The notes under the pieces were generated by a model. That model searched no databases and was not told the DNA's origin. It saw only the letters and a list, made by a program, of their open reading frames with translations. From Stenogyne calaminthoides (taxonomy: Eukaryota > Streptophyta > Magnoliopsida > Lamiales > Lamiaceae): a stretch of 64,000 bases of DNA. Positions 55,646 through 64,000 of this stretch are shown piece by piece. A program made the position numbers and the translations under genes. The stretch spans positions 13,318,728 through 13,382,727 of the forward strand of contig JBBCBC010000016.1 in NCBI GenBank assembly GCA_037126765.1. Reading direction: 5' to 3'. Numbering within the stretch: position 1 is the first letter of the stretch; every line of letters begins with the position of its first letter.

Positions 55646-58195
55646 ATGGATAACACTTCAGGTATGCATCATAATCTACCCATGTTTTCTGTTGATGAGT
55701 ATGCAGATTGGTCCATCGACATGAGAGACCATCTGGGAGTGATTAGCAACAGAATGGATGAGATTCTTGAGATAGGACCGATTATCATCTATCACTTTAA
55801 CCTAGCTGAAGCAGGACGAGATCCTACGCAACCAGTTGGAGCAAGAATCAGAAAGAGTCCCTCTCTGATGGATGCAGATGAGAGGAAATTGTCTAATCTG
55901 GATACTGTTGCCAGACATCTCATCATGAAAACTATGGATACTACTACACGAGAGAAAGTGAAGTACCTAAAGACAGCTAAGGAGGTTTGGGATACACTTA
56001 CTGAAATCTGCAGAGGAAATGAACAGATCAAGGACAACAGACTGCAAGCCGAGCTAGTTGTATTTGAGAAACTTAAGATGCTACCGAATGAAACAGTTGA
56101 TTAATTTGATGGAAGGATCACACGAGGAGTCAACCGACTTCGTGATCTAGGATGAGTAATGTCAAACAAGGATATCAACTACAAGATTCTCAAATCGTTG
56201 ACTAAGAAATGGGATACCAAGGTGACCGTGATTAAGGACTGTCAAGATATTGCTACTATGAAACCAAATGATATAATCTTCAGTTTGAAAGCCCATGAGT
56301 TCGACCTGATTGAGAGAGGACAAGGATCAGATGATGTCCCTGCTGAAGCTGCTGCAAACTCAGTTAAATCTGTTGCATTCCAGGCGACAAGTAGCAGTTC
56401 ACGAATCGTTGAACCAGTTGGAAACATCATTAGTCGGGCCGAATAGATTGCACTACTAACGAGAAAGCTTGAATGAACAAATGTTCAGATGGGCAAGTAT
56501 AGAAAGTTCTATGACGACTATCGACGAAGCAGAGGAAGAGATCGAAGATCTTCTAACAGATAGCAAGAGAGATATCGTTCTTCAGATGATAGGGACAACA
56601 TAAGAGATGACCGGAAAGATGATCACAGAGATGAAAGGAAAGATGATCGGAGAGAGGATCGCAGAGAGAGCAGACGAGATGAAAGATCAGATAAGAGAGG
56701 TTCTGATTATCGACAGAATGGAAAGTCTCCTGACAGATCATACAGAAGAAATTATTCATCGAATAGAGGAAATTCTGGAGATTCAAGGGTTTGCTACAAC
56801 TGTCAGAAACCAGGTCATTATAGTGATGATTGCCTTGATCTGACTCCCAAGGAAAGAGAAGAGAAACGGAACAGAAGAGAACAAAGGTACTGAGATAGAA
56901 AAGCCATGGTTGTAGACACATCAGGAATATATGATTCTTATATGCCATCTGATGACTCTGGATATTCATATGTTGAAGATTTCTGTCTGATTACCACTAC
57001 TGACGATGTCGACGATATGAACTTCTCATCTGATGATGACATCTGTCTGATGGCTAGAGAAATTAACCAGTCTGAGGTAATCTCTAAACCCTCTGTGGTT
57101 TCTTGTTCTACACCTGTTGTGCTTAGCACATCTGCTGGAGAGATTAACCTGCAGGTCTACAATGACCAATTGCTTGATGATCTCTCTAATGCAGTAGATA
57201 CTTATACACGAGTGGAAGTTGAGAACGAAAACCTAAGGGCTGAGAATATTCGGCTTGTTAAGGATATTGAGACAAGTAAAGCAGCTGAACTAAGATCAGC
57301 TGAATCTATTCAGAAGATGACTAAAGAACTGGAGGTTCTGAAAGTCAGTACTACTGATCAGGGAAAGCATATTAAGGAACAGTTGGCTCTCAATGAACGA
57401 CAAGCTGGAGAACTCAAAGTTCTTCAGGCTAAGTTTGATGAACTCTTCTGACTGCATGAGAATCTAAAAATTTCTGAGGACAATTTGCGTAAGAAAATAG
57501 AGGTTTTCACGAAATCTTCTAAGACTGTTCAAGATCTGAACAACTATTTTCGTACGCCAATTGATAAGAAGGGAATTGGTTATGAAAACCCTTCTGGATC
57601 CTCAAAAGCCCCGTCTGGTTCACATCAAAAAAGTGTAACCAAACGAGTTTCTGATCAAGATACACGAAAAGCCAAATTTGTATCAGATAAGGGAAAAGGA
57701 TTAGCTGATCAGGCAAGGCAAGTGCCAGATCAGAAAGGGAACAAAAATGGACCCCAACTGACCAGACACCAGCCGAGGAATCAACAGAAGAATCTTGTTC
57801 TTTTGAAGAGACCTCAATCAAATCAGCAGAGTAACCCTCAGTCTGGACCATCTCGCAAGGGACAGTATCAGCTGAAGTCAACTCAATCCAAGCTGCCTAA
57901 CAACCAAGCTAAGGGTAAACTGCTAAGACCAACTATGCCAGAAAGATATGAATCTTTTAATGGTAGCATTCGTACCTACCCTTACAATCAGAAACCTAGG
58001 ACTGCTGCACCTGAGCCCCACTGGATCAAAAGAAGACAAGTTTCAATGAAAAATCCCAAGTCTTCTGATTTATCCAAGGCTCACACTAATACTCATACTA
58101 ACCAGATTGCATATGAAGAGACGTATGAGTATGTAGATATTTATGGGAGACAAATCAAGCCTTCTGTGTTCAACAAAGGTCCTAGATTTGTCTAG
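55646..58195 (+). pseudogene. E10 gag (long Sirevirus type), disrupted
   Basis: The start MDNTSGMHHNLPMF is shared with E1. The UBN2-type core runs to a TAA at 56102-56104, and a second stop follows at about 56153-56155. It resumes with MSNKDINYKILKSLTKKWD (56159) to a TAG at 56444-56446. The Arg/Asp-rich part loses frame near 56470-56600. The zinc knuckle CYNCQKPGHYSDDC is intact (56792-56833). The post-knuckle part (56906-57451) has an acidic stretch and a coiled coil (VENENLRAENIRLVKDIE, then LALNERQAGELKVLQAKFD). After a TGA (57449-57451) a basic Gln/Lys-rich tail runs to 58195. This extended C-terminal gag is typical of Sireviruses. Confidence 0.93.
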
Positions 58196-58271
58196 ATCCC
58201 GAAAGGTACTTCTAACCCCCAGGACCCGATTTTACTGGGGTACCTAAAATCTGATTTGCTCGCAGGCAAGA

Positions 58272-60030
58272 GTGGGACTGGCTAATAAAGGATGTGTACA
58301 AGCAACTATCTGGTACATAGATAGTGGATGTTCAAGGCACATGACTAGAAGTCAACATCTCCTCAGCAATTACATTGAGAAACCAGGCCCACGAGTTCTC
58401 TTTGGGGACGACAACTTTGGTTTTACCAGAGGAGTTGGAACCTTAGTGAACTATGATGTACATGTTACAGGTGTTTCATACATTGATAGATTAAGGCACA
58501 AGCTGTTATCGGTGTCACAGTTCTGCGATAACGGATTTACTGTTGAGTTCTCATCAGATCAATACATAATCAAAAATCGAGTGACTCAACAGATTTTGCT
58601 AACTGGCTCCAGAAAAGGAACGATCTATACAACAGATTGGGACAGTTGTCCAAGAAATGCATGCTTGATTGTTAAGAGTTCAAAGAGCTCCAGTTGGCTC
58701 TGGCACAAGAGAATGAGCCATCTAAACTTCAAAGCTCTTAACAAGATAGCAAGGATGTCCTTGGTTGAAGGTCTCCCAAATGAAGTATTCTCTAAGGATC
58801 AGACATGTGCTGCATGTCAGAAGGGAAAACAAGTAAAAGTTTCATTCAAAGGGATACCTTCCCCTCCATCCAGCAGAGTATTGCAACTGCTCCATATGGA
58901 TCTATTTGGACCAGTTACGCCTCTTAGTTTCAGTGGACGCAAATACACTCTGGTGGTCGTAGATGATTATTCTAAGTTCACCTGGGTTGTATTCTTGTAT
59001 AAGAAGAGTGAAACTACAACAAAATTACCTGAACTTCTCAAGAAGATTCAGAATGAGAAGGGTCTAAGCATAGTGAAATTCAAATCAGACAAAGGTACAT
59101 AATTCTTGAACCAATTTATATCTGATTTTTGCTCTGAGTTTGGTATACAACATGAGACATCAGCTGCCAGAACACCAGAACAAAATGGCGTAGCAGAAAG
59201 AAGAAACAGAACACTTAAAGAAGCTACACGCACCATGTTAGCTGAGCATGCAACTAAAAGTCGTTTTTGGGCAGAAGCTATCAATACTGCATGTCACACG
59301 CAGAACAAATGCTCTCTGACTAAGATTCACTTTAAGACACCTTATGAACTGTGGAAGGGCAGAAAACCTACACAACAATGGGAAGAGTCAGTTGAGAACC
59401 TTCGATGTCAAGTCAGATGAGGGTATATTCTTAGGATATTCCTCAACTAGCAAAGCACTTATAGTTTTCAACAAACGAACCCTATTTGTGGAAGAAACAC
59501 CTCATGTGGTCTTTGATGAGTCAACATCTGATCAAGAGAAATGTGCCGCAGCACAAGATGTACCAGACAAACCAGATTCACTAAAAATGGACCAGTTAAG
59601 GCTCAAAGGAAAGGATCCAAAATATGTTATTGTATATGTTCCTAACTTTGACCTTAACGATTCACCAGGTCAGTCAGACCCCAAGGTACGTACAACTGTC
59701 AGTGAAGAAGCTGGTACAGCTGAGACAGTAGCAACTGAACCATCTGGTTCAGGGGGAACACCTGATGTTCCAGCGGACAGACTTCAGCACATGATGAGCC
59801 CAACATCAGCTGAGATATGTCCATGCCAAGTGGATCCTACTCTTGTACCTCTCCCAGTCTCTAGTGATGAATCTTTATCAGAAGAGGATGATGTTCTCCA
59901 AACTGATGATAATCAGGACAGAAGGACCTGGATAACCAGTCATCCAACTGATCTGATCATCGGAGACCCGTCTGATAGGTACAAAACTAGACATCAGATT
60001 GGTGAAAGTGCAATGTATTGTTGTTATTAG
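58272..60030 (+). pseudogene. E10 protease, pre-integrase and integrase
   Basis: The protease site is YIDSGCSRHMTRSQHLL (58317 on), then VLFGDDNFGFTRG. The pre-integrase zinc finger is LWHKRMSHLNF...CAACQKGKQVK (58697-58830). The integrase core has HMDLFGP, VVVDDYSKFTWVVFL, then FKSDKGT and a TAA at 59100-59102 in place of the next codon, then TPEQNGVAERRNRTLKEA (59173 on), so the D,D-35-E motif is visible. A shift near 59375-59390 leads to the C-terminal EGIFLGYSSTSKAL and a long acidic linker with EETPHVVFDEST. It ends at a TAG at 60028-60030. Confidence 0.95.
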
Positions 60031-61614
60031 TGTTTGAAGGAACCACTCACTATTGAAGAAGCTCTATCTGATGCAAGTTAGATTTTGGCTATGCAAGAAG
60101 AATTAGAGCAGTTCAAGAGGAATCAAGTTTGGGAACTTGTAGACAGACCAACTCACCAAGATGTGATTGGCATTAAGTGAGTATTCAAGAACAAGAAGGA
60201 TGAGCACAATGTAATAACTAGAAATAAGGCAAGACTTGTTGCTAATGGCTATTCAAAATCAGAAGGAATTGATTATGATGAAACCTTTGCACCAGTCGCT
60301 CGCCTGGAAGCCATTCGGCTGTTTCTGGCTTATGCAGCTCATAGGGGATTTACTGTGTATCAGATGGATGTAAATAGTGCATTCTTAAATGGGGTACTAA
60401 CTGAGGAAGTTTATGTTGAACAACCTCTTGGCTTTGAAATGAGCAACCAAGTGTACCATTTAAGAAAAGCTCTTTATGGACTGAAACAGGCTCCTAGAGC
60501 TTGGTATGATATACTATCCCAGTTCTTGATTGAGAATGGTTTCACCCAGGGCTTGATTGATAGGACCTTGTTCAGAATAGAAGATGGAGAAGACATTCTT
60601 ATGCTTCAGATCTATGTGGACGACATTATATTTGGCTCTCCCAGTCAGAAGCTATGTGAGAAATTCAGTAAGCTGATGCAAGGGAAATTTGAGATGTCCA
60701 TGATGGGTCAGATGAGATACTTTCTGGGTCTTCAAGTCAAGCAGGCTCACACTGGGATATTCATCTGCCAGACAAAGTATACAAGGAATTTGTTGGCTAA
60801 GTATGGAGTTCAAAGTTGCAAAGAAGCCAGAATTCCAATGTTGACTGCATTTAAGATGGACCCAGATGAAGGTGGTAAGAAAACTAATCAGAAAGAGTAT
60901 AGGGCTTTAATTGGATCATTACTATATCTGACTGCAAGCAGACCAGATATAACTTTTGCAGTAGGTGTATGTGCCAGATTTCAGGCTAATCCCAAACAAA
61001 GCCACCTAGAAGCAGCTAAGCGGATTCTTAAGTATCTGAAGGGTACTGTAAACTTAGGTTTATGATATCCAGCAAATGATAATCTAGAGCTTAGTGGGTA
61101 CTCTGATTCTGATTATGGAGGATGTAGGATAGATAGGAAATCTACATCAGGTACTTGTCAGTTCTTGGGAAGCAAGCTAGTCTCCTGGTTTTCTAAGAAG
61201 CAAACATTTGTTGCCACATCTACTACTGAAGCAGAATATATGGCTGCTGGTAGTTGTTGCTCCCAATTGCTCTGGCTTTGTTAGCAGTTGAGGGATTACA
61301 ACATAATTGCTACTAATGTGCCTATCTTCTGTGACAGTAATAGTGCGATTGCTATCACTCAGAACCTAGTTCTGCACACAAGATGCAAGCATGTGGACAT
61401 CAGACACCACTTTATCCGAGACCATGCAGAAAAGAAGAACATCAGAATGGAAACGATCCATATTGATAAGCAAAGAGCTGGTATCTTAACCAAACCACTA
61501 GCTGAAGTCAGATTCAGAGAGCTATGCAATGAGCTAGGTTTACTGGACTTAGGAGAAGATGCACCGGATTACTTTGGTGGATTAATCTCAAACACCAGTT
61601 GGTTAAGAGACTGA
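60031..61614 (+). pseudogene. E10 reverse transcriptase and RNase H
   Basis: Stops at 60079-60081 and 60178-60180 lie in the N-terminal part (KRNQVWELVDRPTHQDVIG). Then ARLVANGYSKSEGIDYDETF, QMDVNSAFLNGVLTEEVYVE, LRKALYGLKQAPRAWYD, the active site YVDDIIFGSPSQK (60616 on), MGQMRYFLGLQVKQ and LLYLTASRPDITFAVG are intact. A TGA at 61063-61065 precedes RNase H (YSDSDYGGCRIDRKSTSG, TTEAEYMAA), a stop at about 61282 follows, then CDSNSAIAITQN and the C-terminal LTKPLAEVRFRELC. The terminal stop is 61612-61614. Confidence 0.95.
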
Positions 61615-61695
61615 CCAGGTAAGATGGTCAGATGAAGAGAGACTTCATCTGATCAGAAGAGATCAGTTGGAAATTGATCAGAAAGGATTGTCAAG

Positions 61696-61712
61696 TAAAG
61701 GGGGAACTTCAA
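61696..61712 (+). promoter_or_regulatory. Post-pol polypurine motif of E10
   Basis: TAAAGGGGGAACTTC lies 85 bp after the RNase H stop. The equivalent site in E9 is 39299-39326. Confidence 0.8.
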
Positions 61713-62555
61713 CTGACTAAGGGTTTTTGGGTCAGAAGGAACCTAATCTGAGGGTTAAAAACATTGTTGGAAAAATTTGCTAGGGTATAGGCTACACACT
61801 AAGATCAACCAATCAGAAGAGTTGAATCAGATACAAGTGGTAACTGGTTGATTAGAACATCAACCAGTCAGATACATTTTCTGTTTACTTTATCTGAACT
61901 TATCTACTTCTCTGTAATGATTACTGTTCACCTTACTTTATGACGTAAGCCCTGCAAGCATTAAATGCGGACATGGGGTTTTTGTATTTATTAGCTTTTA
62001 ATACGTACTTTCGCGTCCAAAATACTTTCAGAAAATTTTCTTGACCGCACGATCATTTTACTTTACGGCCACTTAATTTCAAAACACTAATACTCAAGAA
62101 TTTGTGGGAATCCGTGTAAAATGTTTTCCCTCGCACCCTTTTAAAACCCTAAAGTTCTTTCATCTTCTCACTTTCGAATTTTTTTTTAAAATTTCTGAAC
62201 CTACTGGTCTCTGCGCAAAACATGATTCAATTGAGAGAACTTAAATCGATTATTTCAAAACACTTCAACTTTCGAATCGATTTCTGGTAACTTCGAAGTA
62301 ATTGCTATTTGATATTGTGTGGATTTCACTGTTAAACATCATTTATGATATATGTCGTATAAATTGTGTTATCTCATATCTTCGAGGATTAAAGCTTTAT
62401 CTAGATTGATGATTGAATACACATTTGCAAATATGCGTATATGCCTATCATGAAGTCCATGTGCAAAATTTGTGCCTAAAGTTGAATGTTTTGGGTAATT
62501 GTTATTGCTGGTATTGATATATAAATTATTCAGAAACGTTACTTTTGATGTAGAA
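61713..62555 (+). promoter_or_regulatory. Leader region of the E10 env-like ORF with TATA-like box and intron
   Basis: No ORF. TTTTAAAACC at about 62139-62148 is TATA-like. TTTCTG|GTAACT (donor at 62287) and GATGTAG (acceptor ending 62553) bracket a T-rich 267-bp inferred intron, and the ATG follows two bases after the acceptor. The same plan is found in E9 (38509-38716), although the intervening sequence has diverged. Confidence 0.6.
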
Positions 62556-64000
62556 ATGGCACAATTATCAGCAATCCGAGGACAGGGCAAGAAGATGTGT
62601 AACTTCCTATCGATGAAAAAGGATATCGTCGATGAGAAATATGTTATATTTAATACGACGAACGATGAAGAATCGAAGGAGATCCTAGAATGTCTGAGGG
62701 ATGTTGGGCTGGAGCAATATTGCTATATTCATTTTGATATAGTCCACACTTATGAAGCCCTTGAGTTCCTATACAATCTTCAGATGGATGGTGAAGGCCG
62801 GTTCAAATCTTATGTGGGCGGTTTTGACATTCTCATAACCGATGACGATCTATTCCGAATCTTCGGACTACGAACAGGAACCATTGATCCAACCACCTTC
62901 ACTACGGGCGTTGATGACAAAATATATCTGAAGGAAGTCCTATTAAGACCAGCGAACAGCGAGCAAGTTTTCAATGTCAAAGCACATTTTCTCAGACGAA
63001 AGTATCGACTTCTATTCGAAATAATATCCAAGGTGATTCTGTGTATCACACACAGTTTAGATGCTCTTACCGCTGTGAAGCAGAATGTGATGACTGCGAT
63101 AATCAACAAGGCGGAAAATTTAGACTGGGCTGGATTATTCAAGTCAAGATTGCTGAAAGAAACGGCCAAGTTTAAGTTGAACGAAAGGAACGAGGTTTAT
63201 CTGACCTTGAAATTCTCACACATCCACAAAGTGTCCATTCTGCTGTCAGACAAGTTGCCAAATAACTTTGACTAAAATGAGGATGGGAAGAAAGTCTATT
63301 TGGCAAAGTTTAAGGCCATATTGGGGAAAGATGAACCAATTGCTGGGCAATCTGATGACGATCCTACGCCATATGTGCCCAGGACAAGAGGAGAAGGCAA
63401 GGGGTTCAAGGATGCGGAATCATCTGAAACTCAGACTGCTCCAAAGAAGATGAAAAGAAAAGCACTGGCCAAGAAGCCGGAGGAAGCAGAGAAAAAACAG
63501 AAAAAGATAACCTCGATCCTGAAGAAGGCAGTTGTGGAACCATCTGAGCCTACACCGGCCGAGCCTGAACAGATGAGAGAGACTGAGCTGATTCAAGTGG
63601 ACTCAGATGTATACGTTGATGCCAGTTCTGAGAAGACTACCAGTGCAAGCAGAGAGGTAGTCCAGGAAGAACTGATGGTTGAAGGAACAGACGAGGGTGG
63701 AGCCGAAAAAGTTGTTGCTACTGAACCATCAGGGGAAGAATCACCATCTGATTTTGTGCCCCTCAGCATAATTTTTAGGAAAGAGAGATCACTCACTCCC
63801 ACTTCAAAATCACCTTCACCAAAGTCCTTGTCTCCCACCCCCGATCAGCCTGTACCTTCACCAGTTCGTGAGCCAGTCCCAACTTCACCTCATCCCAAAC
63901 CCGAGTCAAACCAGCAAACTTCCGATCTTCAGACCGCAGAACCAGCTGAGGAACTTGCCCCAGAGGAGGAACCTGTGACCACAGCTGACCAGTTTGTCTC
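62556..64000 (+). pseudogene. Sirevirus env-like ORF of E10, cut by the window edge
   Basis: The chosen start is MAQLSAIRGQGKK, just after the inferred acceptor. The N-terminal globular part has FDIVHTYEALEFLYNL, DDDLFRIFGLRTG, RRKYRLLFEIISKVI and LNERNEVYLTLKFS. A TAA at 63273-63275 replaces a Trp codon of the E5 copy. The same frame then continues open to the window end with DGKKVYLAKFKAILGKDEP, a Lys-rich stretch (KKMKRKALAKKPEEAEKKQK), an acidic part, and the Pro-rich region (SPKSLSPTPDQPVPSPVREP). No signal peptide is seen at this start. The role of this protein in plant elements is unproven. Confidence 0.88.

Larger units (their letters stand above)
53993..64000 (+). mobile_element. E10: Sirevirus-type Copia, runs off the right edge
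   Basis: 5' LTR, PBS, gag, protease, integrase, RT, RNase H, post-pol polypurine motif, then the env-like ORF to the window end. It is the best-preserved Sirevirus here, but at least six in-frame stops break gag-pol. No polypurine tract precedes its LTR; instead the env-like ORF of E5 runs straight into it, which suggests E10 is inserted in that ORF rather than sharing an LTR with E5. Confidence 0.93.

Noticed and set aside
1..64000. A host gene, gene cluster or defence-type system
   Set aside because: All longer coding stretches on both strands trace to LTR retrotransposons or to composition artefacts. The unusual features are accessory genes and structures of the elements themselves.

Overview
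This window is repeat-rich flowering-plant DNA. I found no convincing host gene, no rRNA or tRNA gene, no CRISPR array and nothing prokaryotic. It is a nest of LTR retrotransposons. The plant assignment rests on several signs: Copia elements primed by initiator-Met tRNA (PBS TGGTATCAGAGC), Sirevirus-type Copia elements with a long extra env-like ORF, a Ty3/Gypsy element of the Tat lineage (second RNase H, antisense extra gene), a tRNA-derived SINE, and the AT-rich degraded background of a large genome. A species cannot be named from this.

Layout, left to right. 1-3005: the 5' end of a minus-strand Sirevirus-like Copia (E1: gag, PBS, 1,450-bp LTR). 3006-5010: AT-rich spacer. 5011 to about 13811: a very old minus-strand Copia (E2), itself hit by a plus-strand solo LTR (E3, 7091-8918, duplication CTGCT) and a minus-strand SINE (E4, 12218-12410, duplication ATCAGTTCTAG). 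13812-16239 plus 52597-53992: a plus-strand Sirevirus deletion derivative (E5) in which a truncated LTR is fused directly to the env-like ORF. That ORF is split by a minus-strand Tat-lineage Gypsy (E6, 16240-52591, duplication CTCAC). E6 is broken twice. A minus-strand Copia (E7, 21013-31752, duplication ATGAC/ATGAT) cuts its integrase, and a minus-strand Sirevirus (E9, 33617-48534, duplication CATTT) cuts its reverse transcriptase. E7 carries another solo Sirevirus LTR (E8, about 27034-28628, duplication GGGAA). From 53993 to the right edge a plus-strand Sirevirus (E10) runs LTR, PBS, gag, protease, integrase, RT, RNase H, env-like ORF and leaves the window. Removing E6 (with one CTCAC copy) restores the reading frame of the E5 env-like ORF, and removing E7 brings the two halves of the E6 integrase together, so the order of events is well fixed: E5, then E6, then E7 and E9, with E8 inside E7.

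The most interesting signals are these. (1) An antisense, intron-containing gene lies inside E6 with its own TATA-like box. (2) A TATA-like box and a spliceable leader intron sit immediately before the env-like ORF in both E9 and E10, so the extra ORFs of two unrelated element families look like host-type transcription units. (3) A G-run or polypurine motif wrapped in an inverted repeat recurs in the Sirevirus LTRs and after pol. (4) In the 27-49 kb zone there are patches where CAG/CTG words of one LTR appear as CG in its partner. I suspect these are base-calling errors at CHG-methylated sites, which would make fine-scale reading frames there unreliable. All gag, pol and env-like genes seen carry stops or frameshifts, so no intact autonomous element is visible.
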